From Mycobacterium sp. DL592 (GTDB lineage: Bacteria > Actinomycetota > Actinomycetes > Mycobacteriales > Mycobacteriaceae), in NCBI RefSeq assembly GCF_011694515.1, contig NZ_CP050192.1, positions 723,457 to 787,456 on the forward strand: a DNA stretch of 64,000 nt, given 5' to 3'. The notes beneath the pieces are model-generated. The model made no database searches. It had not been told where the DNA came from and saw only the letters and a program-made list of their open reading frames with translations. A program made the translations under genes and the position numbers. Shown here in pieces: positions 19,237 to 27,863 of the stretch (within the stretch, counting starts at the first letter, position 1; each line of letters begins with the position of its first letter).

Positions 19237-21270
19237 ATGTCGTCGAACACCGCTGCCGAGATCGTCAGAAGCGTGGGGGGCGCCGCGAACATCGCGGGCC
19301 TGTCGTATTGCGCCACCCGATTGCGATTCCAGTTGCGTGACGCATCGGGCGTCACCCAGTCCGGCATCGAGGCGGTGCCCGGCGTCCTCGGGGCCGTCCC
19401 GCAAGCCGGCGATCGCTACCAGGTTGTCATCGGCGGGGCCGTCCAGAGCGTCTACAACGACATCATGGCGCTGCCCGGTATGAGCGGCGCTGCCGCCCCG
19501 GACGCCGATGCGATCAAGGCCGCCGCCCGCGCGCAGGGTCCGCGTGGCAGGTTCACCTGGCTGGACTCGTTCTTCGAATTCCTGTCCGACTCGTTCCGCC
19601 CGATCCTGGGCGCGCTGCTGGGCGCCTCGCTGTTCATCACGTTCATGGCGTTGATGAGCACGCTGAAGGTCATCCCGAACTGGGCCGACCCGAACGTGAC
19701 ACTGCCGCCGTCCTGGCAGTTCGTGAACCTGTGCTGGCAGAGCGTGTTCGTCTTCCTACCGCTGATGGTGGCCTACAACGCCTCGAAGAAACTCGACGCA
19801 GACCCCTGGGTCGGGTTCGCGATCATGGCCGTGGTGATGCTGCCCGGGTTCGCCGGGCTCAAGGATTTCAGCCACCCGCAGAGCGTGTTCGGCTCCGCGG
19901 TCGACATCGTCAACATCTTCGGGCTGCCGCTGACCATCCACAACTACAGCTCGCAGGTGTTCCCGCCGCTGCTTATGGCCGCCGTGCTGGGTCCGCTGTA
20001 CAAGTTCCTCAAGCGGATCATCCCGGACAACGTCCAGCTGATCTTCGTGCCGTTCCTGTCGATGCTGATCATGATTCCGTTGACGGCGTTCCTGATCGGA
20101 CCGATCGGCGTCTATGCCGGCGCGGGCCTGGGTAGCTTCCTGAAGTCGGTCAACGACTTCTCGCCGCTGATCTTCGCCATCCTCATTCCGTTGGCGTATC
20201 CGTTCATGGTGCCGCTGGGTCTGCACTGGCCGATCAACGCGATCATGCTCATCAACATCCAGACCCTTGGTTACGACTTCATCCAGGGCCCGATGGGTGC
20301 ATGGAACTTCGCCTGCTTCGGTGCGACGGCCGGGGTGCTGTTCCTGGCCTGGCGGGAGCGCGACGCCCAGATGCGCCAGACGGCGATCGGCGCGCTGGCC
20401 GCGGGTCTGCTCGGCGGTATCTCCGAGCCGTCGCTGTACGGCATCCATCTGCGGTTCAAACGGATCTACCCGCGCATGCTCGTCGGCTGTCTGGTCGGCG
20501 GCGTGATCATCGGCGTCGGCGGCGGTGTGACCACCAAGGCCTTTGTGTTCACCTCGCTGCTCACGATCCCGGCGTTCAGCAATATGGCGTTGTACGCCTT
20601 GGCCGTTGGCGCGGCGTTCCTCACCGCGATGATCCTGGTGATCCTGTCCGGCTACCGCACGCCGGAGGAGGCGGCCGCGGCGGTGGCCGCCGGCGTGCCG
20701 GTCGCGGATCTGGAAAGCCCGCGGGCGAAGGCCAGCGCCGACACGTTGGTGGCGGCTTCTGAGACCCAGGCCGCCGACCAGGCGGGTGTGGGTATCGAGA
20801 TTCTCTCCCCGCTCGACGGCGTGGTCGTGCCGCTGGCCGACGTCCCCGACCCGGTGTTCAGCAAGGGCACCATGGGCCCGGGTGTGGCGGTGCTCCCCTC
20901 GGGTGACACGGCGTATGCGCCGGGATCCGGTGTGGTCGTGGCCGTCCCGGCGTCGGGGCATGCCTTCGGTCTGGTGCTCGACGGTGGCGTCGAGGTCCTC
21001 ATCCATATCGGCATCGACACCGTGGCGCTCAAAGGTGAGGGGTTCGACGTCAAGGTCACCAAGGGGCAGAAGGTCACCGCCGGAACGCCTCTGGTGACGT
21101 TCGACCGCAAGGTCATCGAGGCCGCGGGCTATCCGCTGATCACTCCGATCGTGGTGCTCAACGGCAAGAAGTTCGGTGCGGTCGAGCCGGCCGCGGCGGG
21201 CGACATCGCGGTGGGCGCCCCGCTGCTGACCGTGACACCGGCGCCCGCGCCTGCCGAGGCGGCGGTGTAG
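19237..21270 (+). CDS. PTS permease EIIBCA (glucose/beta-glucoside family)
   Basis: This 677-residue sugar permease has the order EIIB (1-85, phospho-Cys C25 in SYCATRLRF), membrane EIIC (~105-475, ~10 helices) and EIIA (~525-670, phospho-His H590 in LIHIGIDTVALKGEGF). This B-C-A order is that of BglF-like permeases. Phosphate passes HPr - EIIA His - EIIB Cys - sugar. No EI, HPr, glycosidase or antiterminator gene is adjacent, so it relies on general PTS proteins elsewhere. Sugar specificity is not deducible. RBS GGAAAGG precedes ATG 19237. Confidence 0.92.
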   Translation: MSSNTAAEIVRSVGGAANIAGLSYCATRLRFQLRDASGVTQSGIEAVPGVLGAVPQAGDRYQVVIGGAVQSVYNDIMALPGMSGAAAPDADAIKAAARAQGPRGRFTWLDSFFEFLSDSFRPILGALLGASLFITFMALMSTLKVIPNWADPNVTLPPSWQFVNLCWQSVFVFLPLMVAYNASKKLDADPWVGFAIMAVVMLPGFAGLKDFSHPQSVFGSAVDIVNIFGLPLTIHNYSSQVFPPLLMAAVLGPLYKFLKRIIPDNVQLIFVPFLSMLIMIPLTAFLIGPIGVYAGAGLGSFLKSVNDFSPLIFAILIPLAYPFMVPLGLHWPINAIMLINIQTLGYDFIQGPMGAWNFACFGATAGVLFLAWRERDAQMRQTAIGALAAGLLGGISEPSLYGIHLRFKRIYPRMLVGCLVGGVIIGVGGGVTTKAFVFTSLLTIPAFSNMALYALAVGAAFLTAMILVILSGYRTPEEAAAAVAAGVPVADLESPRAKASADTLVAASETQAADQAGVGIEILSPLDGVVVPLADVPDPVFSKGTMGPGVAVLPSGDTAYAPGSGVVVAVPASGHAFGLVLDGGVEVLIHIGIDTVALKGEGFDVKVTKGQKVTAGTPLVTFDRKVIEAAGYPLITPIVVLNGKKFGAVEPAAAGDIAVGAPLLTVTPAPAPAEAAV

Positions 21271-21317
21271 GAGCTCAGCGCCGCCATAGCAGCGGAATCG
21301 ATGCCGAGGAGAAACGG

Positions 21318-21818
21318 ATGACCCGAGGCCGCGTGGGCACACTCGTCGGCCTGTGTGCTGGGCCGCTCGCCGTCCTCTTGCCAATGGTCCCTGTTGCCTC
21401 CGCCGACTCTGCGACCTGGAACGGCGATTATGAGATCACGTTCATCGTTGGCCCGAAGTCCGGGACAAGTCTGGCGGCTGGTCAACCCGAGGGACAGTAC
21501 TCGGATATCTACACATTCCAGTCGAGCTGCGCCGGCGGGCAGTGCACCGCCACGATCATCAACGGCCCTGCGCCGAGGAACCCCACAGTGCCGCAACCAG
21601 TTCAATTCACCTGGGACGGATCGTCCTGGACCCAAGTGAACAACTTTCAGTGGGAATGCATGCTGGACGACGGCACGACTCAATGGAATCCGGCCCGAGC
21701 GGATGTGCGCTACACACCCCAGTCCGACGGATCACTGTCCGGCACTATGCGCACGGAGATCTCCGGCGGCGCATGTCAGGGAACACTCGAGATCAACATG
21801 ACAGCCAAGCGCGTGTAA
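21318..21818 (+). CDS. Secreted protein of unknown function
   Basis: This 166-residue protein has a clear Sec signal peptide (Arg-rich start, hydrophobic core, cleavage after ASA at ~29). The mature beta-rich domain has four Cys (SSCAGGQC, WECM, GGACQG), which could make two disulfides. The gene is preceded by GAGGAGAAACGG. The family is one of the small mycobacterial exported proteins of unknown role. Confidence 0.8.
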   Translation: MTRGRVGTLVGLCAGPLAVLLPMVPVASADSATWNGDYEITFIVGPKSGTSLAAGQPEGQYSDIYTFQSSCAGGQCTATIINGPAPRNPTVPQPVQFTWDGSSWTQVNNFQWECMLDDGTTQWNPARADVRYTPQSDGSLSGTMRTEISGGACQGTLEINMTAKRV

Positions 21819-21930
21819 CTGGCGGTGCCCACGCCGGACGTTCACCAAAAGCCGTGTCGAAACACTGTCGTCCATCACCCGCAACCGAAACGTCAACCAT
21901 CAGGCGAGGTCATACACCCCGGGCAGAAAG

Positions 21931-22003
21931 TGCCCCCGGCAGGATTCGAACCTGCGACACCGGCTTTAGGAGAGCCGTGCTCTATCCCCTGAGCTACGGG
22001 GGC
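21931..22003 (-). tRNA. tRNA-Arg (anticodon CCT)
   Basis: Read on the minus strand the sequence folds as a full cloverleaf: 7-bp acceptor GCCCCCG/CGGGGGC, D arm AGCTC..GAGC, anticodon stem CGGCT/AGCCG with loop CTCCTAA (anticodon CCT, decoding AGG), and T arm GCAGG-TTCGAAT-CCTGC. The discriminator is A; CCA is not encoded. No integrase or attachment-site duplication is seen nearby. The rest of 21819-22165 has no gene that I can support. Confidence 0.95.
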
Positions 22004-22165
22004 GGACCCGGCTGGCAGCTTACCGTGCCGGGGTTTCAGCCCCGCACAGAGCGATCAGGGAGCAGTGCCCGCGCTGAGGTGCCGCTTTGGGGTAGTCCCT
22101 GCGGATCCAGCCGGCGACGCGGTGCGTCGTCGACGCCACCGAGGCGATTCGATTGCGGATCATCC

Positions 22166-22441
22166 TCATTTCCGATGCGGAAGTAGCGCGCCCCACTCAT
22201 AGCGCGCGACGGCCGTGGCGTTGCTGTCCACCTCCGGCTCGATGTTCTGGGCCAGCCGGACCAGAGCCCGGGCCACCCGGTTGCTGTCGAGGTGGTGTCG
22301 GCGCGACGCCCGGGTGATCTCGCCGGCCGCCGCGTCCAGTGTGCAGCGTTTGAGTGCGACGAGCACGCCCTCGGCCTGCTGTCGTGTCTGGTTGTAGTCC
22401 CCGTTGATCTGCCGCATACGAAAGTCCTGTAGCACTGTCAT
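22166..22441 (-). CDS. ANTAR-only small protein
   Basis: This 91-residue protein consists mainly of an ANTAR-like three-helix domain (~18-75; TRQQAEGVLVALKRCTLDAAAGEITRASRRHHLDSNRVARALVRLAQ). No sensor domain is present. A strong RBS (GGGGAGGTAGGAC) precedes ATG 22441. It may act as a constitutive RNA-binding antiterminator or as a competitor of the larger GAF-ANTAR protein at 18445. The assignment rests on sequence pattern only. Confidence 0.65.
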   Translation of the reverse strand: MTVLQDFRMRQINGDYNQTRQQAEGVLVALKRCTLDAAAGEITRASRRHHLDSNRVARALVRLAQNIEPEVDSNATAVARYEWGALLPHRK

Positions 22442-22498
22442 GTCCTACCTCCCCGCAGCAGCCATACCCCCCATCAGAGGTGGCAAACCCCAGGTGGC

Positions 22499-23332
22499 TC
22501 AGCGCAGTTCGGCGATGACCTTCGCGAAGTACTCGGCGTGGTAGTCCTGCACGGTGAAGTATGTGATCCCGTATCGGTCGCGGCGCTCCCGCAAGGTGTC
22601 CGCGATGTCGCGCGTCGTCCCGCTCAGCACCGTCGGCAGAGCCAGGAGTTGTTCGTCGGTGGCCTCGGGCTCGTAACCCCGCGTCAGCCGAAGATCGGGC
22701 ACCCCCGACGCGTCGGTCGGGACCCCGGTGATCGCGATGTTCAGCTCCAGGCTGTCGAACCGGTCGCCGGCGGCGGCGCGGACGAACTCGATCCGTTCAG
22801 CCAGGGGGTCGTCGTCGGGGGAGCGGGGGATGCCGCCACCGGTCAGGCCGATGATGTCGGCGTGCTGCGCGGCGATCCGCAGCACCCGGTCCCCGTTGCC
22901 GGCGATCAGGATCGGGATCGACGGCGCGACCTCCTTGAGGTACTTGGTGGTGTGCCGCAGGTGGTCGACGCGTTCACCGGCGCTCGGGTAGGGAATCTCG
23001 GCGGCCTCGAACTCCTCGCGCACGTACCCGGTGCCGAGGCCGAGGTCCAGCCGGCCCTCGCTGAGCACATCAACGGCGATCGCGTCGCGGGCCAGCAGCG
23101 CCGGCTTGTAGAAGGCCGCGTTGATGACGAAGGTGCCCACCCGCATCGTCGGGGCCGCCTGGGCGGCGGCGACCATGGTCGGAAACGGCGCGGGAACGCC
23201 GAACTTGCCGAGATGGTCCGGCACGTGCAGCACGTCGAAGCCCAGGTCGGCAAAGCGCTTCACCGTGTCGGTGAGCTTCGCTGCTGACTTGACCGACCGC
23301 ACACCGATACCGAAACGAAAATCCCTGGGCAC
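22499..23332 (-). CDS. LLM-class (F420-dependent type) oxidoreductase
   Basis: This 277-residue luciferase-like TIM barrel belongs to the mycobacterial F420 subfamily (GIGVRSVKSA; DVLSEGRLDLGLGTGYVREEFEAAEIPY; GNGDRVLRIAAQHADIIGL). The cofactor is probably F420 or FMN; the substrate is unknown. The start is GTG 23332. It diverges from the GCS2 ligase gene. Two other LLM genes are in this window. Confidence 0.88.
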   Translation of the reverse strand: MPRDFRFGIGVRSVKSAAKLTDTVKRFADLGFDVLHVPDHLGKFGVPAPFPTMVAAAQAAPTMRVGTFVINAAFYKPALLARDAIAVDVLSEGRLDLGLGTGYVREEFEAAEIPYPSAGERVDHLRHTTKYLKEVAPSIPILIAGNGDRVLRIAAQHADIIGLTGGGIPRSPDDDPLAERIEFVRAAAGDRFDSLELNIAITGVPTDASGVPDLRLTRGYEPEATDEQLLALPTVLSGTTRDIADTLRERRDRYGITYFTVQDYHAEYFAKVIAELR

Positions 23333-23394
23333 CCGGTCATGCTACGTCGCGCCTGCGTTTGGCCGGTGCACATTACGGGCACACACCACCCATC

Positions 23395-24498
23395 ATGAGC
23401 GCCCCGAGTGTCGGTGTGGAGGAGGAGTTCCTACTCGTCGACCCCCACACCGGCGAACCGGTGGCCCGCAACTCCGCCGTCGCGAGCAACGCTGCGCGCA
23501 ATGGTGTCGATCTGCAGCTCGAACTCACCACCTGCCAGGTCGAGACCGCCACCGAGGTCTGCCAGGCGAGTGCCGAACTGCGCCAACAACTTACGAGTCA
23601 ACGGCTGGTCGCCGCAGAGGCCGCCCGGGAGGCCTCTGCCACGCTGCTCGCGGTGGGGCTGCCGCCGACGGTGCCGCATTCCTTCCCGATCACCGACACC
23701 CCGCGCTACCTGGAGATCGCCGACCGCTTCGGCATGATCGCCACCGAGCAAGGTATCTGCGGCTGCCACGTCCACGTCGAGGTGCCTGACCGAGAGGCCG
23801 CGGTCGACGTCGGCAACCGGCTGCGGCCGTGGCTGCCGCTGTTGTTGGCGCTCGCCGCCAATTCGGCGATCTACCGCAGCGCCGACAGCGGGCATGCCAG
23901 CTGGCGCAGCGTGCTGTGGGGCCGCTGGCCGAGCGCCGGGCCGCCGCCGTTCTTCGAATCCGCCGACCACTTCGACGCGGTGGTGGCGATGATGATCGAC
24001 TCTGGGGCCATGCTCGACGACGGCATGGTCTATTGGGACGTCCGGCCGTCGACGAAGTTCCCGACGGTCGAGGTGCGGGTGGCCGACGTTCCCGCCACCG
24101 TGGCCGAAACCGTGCTGCTGGCCACCCTGATCCGCGCGGCGGTGATGACCGCGCTCGACGAGCGTGACCGCGGTGTTCCGGCACCCCGCGTCAGCGACCA
24201 CACCTTGCGGGCCGCCTACTGGAAATCTGCCCACGACGGCCTCGACGGTCAGGCCATCGACGTGCTCGACGGCTGGGCGACGGCCCCGACCTCACGCGTA
24301 CTGGGCCAGTGGCTGACCATGCTGGCGCCGGCACTTCAGGAGATCGGCGACGAGCAGTGGGTGCGTGCCGATGTCGCCCGGCTGCTGCAGGACGGCAACG
24401 GCGCGATGCGGCAACGTCAGGCGTGGCGCTGCCGCGGCGAGATCTCCGACGTCATCGCCGAGGCTGCCGCGGCGACCGTCAGGGGGCTGGATGCCTGA
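23395..24498 (+). CDS. Carboxylate-amine ligase / glutamate-cysteine ligase family 2
   Basis: This 367-residue ATP-grasp-related GCS2 (YbdK) protein starts SVGVEEEFLLVDPHTGEPV. Its Mg-ATP site motifs include QLELTTCQVETAT and GCHVHVEVPD. YbdK-type enzymes show weak gamma-glutamyl-cysteine ligase activity; mycobacteria make mycothiol rather than glutathione, so the true product is open. ATG 23395 gives the family-typical start. The gene ends one base before the convergent anti-sigma gene. Confidence 0.9.
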   Translation: MSAPSVGVEEEFLLVDPHTGEPVARNSAVASNAARNGVDLQLELTTCQVETATEVCQASAELRQQLTSQRLVAAEAAREASATLLAVGLPPTVPHSFPITDTPRYLEIADRFGMIATEQGICGCHVHVEVPDREAAVDVGNRLRPWLPLLLALAANSAIYRSADSGHASWRSVLWGRWPSAGPPPFFESADHFDAVVAMMIDSGAMLDDGMVYWDVRPSTKFPTVEVRVADVPATVAETVLLATLIRAAVMTALDERDRGVPAPRVSDHTLRAAYWKSAHDGLDGQAIDVLDGWATAPTSRVLGQWLTMLAPALQEIGDEQWVRADVARLLQDGNGAMRQRQAWRCRGEISDVIAEAAAATVRGLDA

Positions 24499-24499
24499 G

Positions 24500-25240
24500 T
24501 CAGACCAGCGGCAGTTCGGCGACCACCTGGCCGGTCGGCTGGGTGGAACCCGTGCCCGGCTCGACGGTGAACTTGAGCGCCTTGGAGTTGCCGAGGTCGG
24601 GCAGGACGGCCGTAGTCGACGGGGACACCGCCTTGTCGTCCATGGTTCCCGCCGACGTCGCACCGTTGTCGCTGACCAACCACATCTGATACACGGTGCC
24701 CGGCTTGGGTTTCGGCACGTCGTTCATCACGAGCACACCGGCGTTCTTGTCGCGGGAGAAGACGACCGTCGCGGTGCCGCCGCCGGGAATGTCACCGGAG
24801 ATGGTGTGCACGTCGGGGGCGGCGAACACCTGCTGCGCGGTCGACGGCTGCGGAGGTCCGGGCCGCAGCGACTGCACCACAGCGACGGTGCCCAGGCCGA
24901 CGACCACCGCTGCTGCAGCGGTCAGTGCTGTTGTGCGCCAGCGCTTTCCGGACTCCTTGGGAGCAGTGGGCAGAGTGCGCACATTGTCGCCTGCCACCGT
25001 CGCCAGCAGCCGGTCACGCAGCGCGGCCGGTGGCTCCTCGGCGCTGACCGCCGACACCACGGCCATGGTCTCGCGGACCGCGCGCACCTCGTCGTAAAAG
25101 GCGTCGGCCTCCTGCAGGCCGGCACGAGCCAGCCTGCTCTCGATATCGTCACGCTCGTCGTCAGGCAGCGCATGCAAGGCATACGGGACGGCGAGATCTA
25201 ACAGGTCGCCGTTCGCAAACCCGTCGTGAGGTTGAGTCAT
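24500..25240 (-). CDS. rskA: Anti-sigma-K factor RskA
   Basis: This 246-residue protein has a cytosolic zinc-less anti-sigma domain (~1-95, [23 protein letters not shown]), one membrane helix (~105-125) and an extracytoplasmic RskA domain (~140-245, with [22 protein letters not shown]). It holds SigK at the membrane until regulated proteolysis releases it. ATG 25240 lies 10 bp after the sigK stop; the longer frame to 25294 overlaps sigK and adds atypical sequence. Confidence 0.94.
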   Translation of the reverse strand: MTQPHDGFANGDLLDLAVPYALHALPDDERDDIESRLARAGLQEADAFYDEVRAVRETMAVVSAVSAEEPPAALRDRLLATVAGDNVRTLPTAPKESGKRWRTTALTAAAAVVVGLGTVAVVQSLRPGPPQPSTAQQVFAAPDVHTISGDIPGGGTATVVFSRDKNAGVLVMNDVPKPKPGTVYQMWLVSDNGATSAGTMDDKAVSPSTTAVLPDLGNSKALKFTVEPGTGSTQPTGQVVAELPLV

Positions 25241-25250
25241 CGCAGCACCC

Positions 25251-25802
25251 TCATCGCACACCCAAACAATTACGCAGGCCCCGCAGCGCGTCACGCATGC
25301 GGGACTTGATGGTCGCCAAATTCGCCGACAGCCGCTCGGAAACCTGCACGTACGTCATTCCCTGGTAATAGGCCAGTTCGATGCATTCGCGCTGGACCTC
25401 GGTCAGCCCGTCCAGGCAGGCTGTCACCTGACGTCGCTCGTCGCTGGCCACCACGGCGTCACTGACGTGGTCTGCCGGGGTCTCCACCGTCGCGGAGCCG
25501 TACCGCGACTCGCGGACGGAGGCGGCCTGTTCGGATCGCACCCGGTCCACCGCGCGGCGGTGCGCCAGGGTGAGCAACCACGCCAGGGCAGTGCCCGAGG
25601 CGGGGTCGTAACTCTCCGCGGTACGCCATACCTGCAGGTAGACGTCCTGAGTGGTCTCTTCGCTGTAGCCACGGTCGCGCAACACGCGTGTCACCAGACC
25701 GTAGACCCGGGTGCGGGTGGCGTCGTAGAACGCGGCGAACGCATCGGCGTCACGCTGTGCCACCCGGCGCAGCAGTCCGTCGAGGTCAGTCGTCGCGGTC
25801 AC
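25251..25802 (-). CDS. sigK: ECF sigma factor SigK
   Basis: This 183-residue ECF sigma factor has region 2 at ~8-75 ([28 protein letters not shown]) and region 4 at ~120-178 ([22 protein letters not shown]). Identity to M. tuberculosis SigK is high by eye. The start is taken as GTG 25802, which gives the family-typical [13 protein letters not shown]. An upstream ATG (25904) overlaps the preceding gene. The anti-sigma gene follows directly. Confidence 0.93.
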   Translation of the reverse strand: MTATTDLDGLLRRVAQRDADAFAAFYDATRTRVYGLVTRVLRDRGYSEETTQDVYLQVWRTAESYDPASGTALAWLLTLAHRRAVDRVRSEQAASVRESRYGSATVETPADHVSDAVVASDERRQVTACLDGLTEVQRECIELAYYQGMTYVQVSERLSANLATIKSRMRDALRGLRNCLGVR

Positions 25803-25867
25803 GATCGCCGTCCGCTTCTTGTCGCTGGCATTGAGCCGTAGCCTAACGGGCGGGTCAAGCAGACTGG

Positions 25868-26683
25868 TCACGACGGCATCCACGAACGATTCGTTGCCGT
25901 CCAACCCGCCGTCGCCGACTGCATGCTCACCGCCTGCGGCAGGCGCTCATGGGTCTCCGGGCGCGGGATCACGGGCACGCCGCGCAGCCGCAGGATCAGG
26001 TTCTGGACCCAGACGTTGAGGGCAGCCATCTGCGGGGCCAGCGGCGCACTGAACTGCAGCCGCAGCACCTGGCCGGCAGTGGCACGCCGCCGGGCGCCGC
26101 GAACGGTTGCCACCAACGCGGGCTCGTTCTCGCGGTGCAGCGACATCGTCAGGTCCAGCTTCTGGTCCGGCCGGGGCGCGCGCATCAGGTAGTAGCCGTC
26201 GACACCGTTGAACGGCGAGGTATAGAAGGTCTTGGACACCATGGCCGGGGTGTCCTGGTCGGGCGGCAATAGGTAGGCGTGCCGTTCGCCGTGGGAGTTG
26301 TGCATCTCGGCGATGACGCAGCGCAACGCGCCGTCGGCGTCGTGGCACCAGAACAGGCTCAACGGATTGAAGGCACGGCCGAGGACGCGCGGCATCAGCA
26401 GCGCCGTGGTCTTTCCGCCCGGCAGATAGATGCCGTGCTCGGCGAGGAATCCGTCGACCCGCTGCCGCAGGGTGTCGTTGTCGGTGCCGGTGAAGTGGTC
26501 GACGGCCTCGAACCGGGCGAACGGCCGCAGCCACCACGGCAGCTTGGGCAGGTTGTCCACATCGACGTACCAGCTATAGCTGCGGTGCTCGCCGTAGTGG
26601 TGTACCGGCGATCGGCGCAGGTGAGTGACCCGAGTCCGGTACAGCGCGGGAGTCAGCGTCTGGTTGTCTACCTGGGTGCTCAT
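25868..26683 (-). CDS. DUF1365 protein of the sigK operon
   Basis: This 271-residue DUF1365 protein (Rv0448c type) has YRTRVTHLRRSPVHHYGEHRSYSWYVDVD at the start and YLPGGKTTALLMPRVLGRAFNPLSLFWCHD in the middle. The family is linked by gene context to lipid or cyclopropane fatty acid modification; its chemistry is unknown. ATG 26683 is preferred over GTG 26710, which lies inside the promoter. It is the first gene of the short SigK operon. Confidence 0.9.
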   Translation of the reverse strand: MSTQVDNQTLTPALYRTRVTHLRRSPVHHYGEHRSYSWYVDVDNLPKLPWWLRPFARFEAVDHFTGTDNDTLRQRVDGFLAEHGIYLPGGKTTALLMPRVLGRAFNPLSLFWCHDADGALRCVIAEMHNSHGERHAYLLPPDQDTPAMVSKTFYTSPFNGVDGYYLMRAPRPDQKLDLTMSLHRENEPALVATVRGARRRATAGQVLRLQFSAPLAPQMAALNVWVQNLILRLRGVPVIPRPETHERLPQAVSMQSATAGWTATNRSWMPS

Positions 26684-26699
26684 CGGTTTCACACCCACT

Positions 26700-26726
26700 A
26701 TTCGGAGCACCGCATTGCGCGGATGG
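26700..26726 (-). promoter_or_regulatory. SigK-type promoter
   Basis: On the minus strand CCATCC (26726-26721) and CCGAAT (26705-26700) are separated by 15 bp, matching the two boxes I recall for SigK promoters. The start point would lie near 26693, just before the DUF1365 ATG. This implies autoregulation of the sigK operon. The spacer length should be checked against the published consensus. Confidence 0.7.
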
Positions 26727-26747
26727 GTCCGATTGCTAACGAAATTT

Positions 26748-27863
26748 TCAGGCGCGCCAGGAATGTGCGGCGGCCACCAGTCCCTGCACCAGCGCCGAGG
26801 TCGCCGGCGGCAGGCCGTCGGAGTCCGGCGGCTGGCTGCGCGGGCTGATCCCGCGCACCCTCGTCGACAGCTCCAGTTGGGCGCCGCCGCCGCGGACCCG
26901 GTTCACCGGGTTGTCGCGATGCAGGCCGCGTAGTTCGGCGGGGATGGCATCGAGGTCGGTGATCACCTCGTAGCCGGGAACGGCGATGTGGGTAGCCAGA
27001 TGCTCGGCCAGCGCCCGGTTGCGTCCGCCGGCCAGCAGCTGGGTGCTGCGCCCGATGCGCCCGTAGCCGTGCAGTGAGACCGCCACCTCGACGTGGTCGA
27101 GGAATGCGCCGAGGTGCTCCGACTCCGAGGCGAGGTAGCGCGCCGACGGCAGGTGGTGCGGGTAGCCCTCGGGGTGGCGCAGCAGGTACACCGAGGCGCC
27201 GGCCGCGTCGGCGGCCCGTTGCGCGATGACATCGGTCATCTGCTCGAGGCCGCCGCCGTGGATGGCCAGGAAACCGAACCGTGAGCGCAGCTGGCACACC
27301 TCGATGACGGACGGATCGGCCAGAAGCTCCGAAAGTGATTGCGGACCATCGCTTTTCGATGACAGAGCTTTCGGCCAGTGTGCCGGGTCCCACCGGTGCA
27401 GGAAGTCGATCCAGCGTTGCGGCAGCCCGTGGTGGCGGGCGCCGTCGATGATGCGTTCCAGGTACCCGGGCCGGGGCGGCCCGGGCTCGGTGCGGTGGTC
27501 GATGTAGACCCACGCCGGTGACGGCCCGTCGTCGGTCTGCACGACGAGCCGGTCGCGGCGGTACCGCGACGGGACGCCCTCGGCGCTGTCGAGGGTGGCC
27601 AGATCACGGTCGGACACCCACCACAGCACGCCGTGCACCACACTGCCCGCGAACGGTTCGACGGTGGCCACGCCGCGTTCGTTGATCAGCCAGTCGTGGT
27701 CGGCCAGCGTCGCCGGACGCGGATCGGTGGCGTCCGGACAGCGCAGGGCCATCTGCTGGATGCACAGGTTGGACCCGTAGGCGAAGTAGGGGTGGCGGAG
27801 CCGCTGGGCCGGCGACATTGGGTCAGGGAGCCGCTGGGCCGGCGACATTGGGCCGGTGTTCAT
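26748..27863 (-). CDS. Gamma-glutamylcyclotransferase / poly-gamma-glutamate hydrolase fusion
   Basis: This is a 371-residue two-domain protein. The N-terminal domain (~25-135) has the AIG2/GGCT signature YFAYGSNL and the loop VWYV-like WVYID. The C-terminal part (~185-365) has the PF05908-type pattern LAIHGGGLEQMTD, LRHPEGYPHHLPSA, VAVSLHGYGR and GGGAQLELS, with His/Glu ligands of a zinc peptidase that cuts gamma-glutamyl links. Both domains act on gamma-glutamyl substrates. ATG 27863 overlaps the mntH stop (TAATG), giving coupled expression. Alternative in-frame ATGs lie at 27848 and 27818 within a repeat. Confidence 0.85.
   Translation of the reverse strand: MNTGPMSPAQRLPDPMSPAQRLRHPYFAYGSNLCIQQMALRCPDATDPRPATLADHDWLINERGVATVEPFAGSVVHGVLWWVSDRDLATLDSAEGVPSRYRRDRLVVQTDDGPSPAWVYIDHRTEPGPPRPGYLERIIDGARHHGLPQRWIDFLHRWDPAHWPKALSSKSDGPQSLSELLADPSVIEVCQLRSRFGFLAIHGGGLEQMTDVIAQRAADAAGASVYLLRHPEGYPHHLPSARYLASESEHLGAFLDHVEVAVSLHGYGRIGRSTQLLAGGRNRALAEHLATHIAVPGYEVITDLDAIPAELRGLHRDNPVNRVRGGGAQLELSTRVRGISPRSQPPDSDGLPPATSALVQGLVAAAHSWRA
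27797..27852. repeat. 26-bp direct repeat at the start of the fusion gene
   Basis: Identical 26-bp copies lie at 27797-27822 and 27827-27852, period 30 bp. They duplicate the peptide MSPAQRL in frame and give extra ATG codons. This is probably a recent slippage event that moved the start codon into contact with the mntH stop. Confidence 0.95.
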
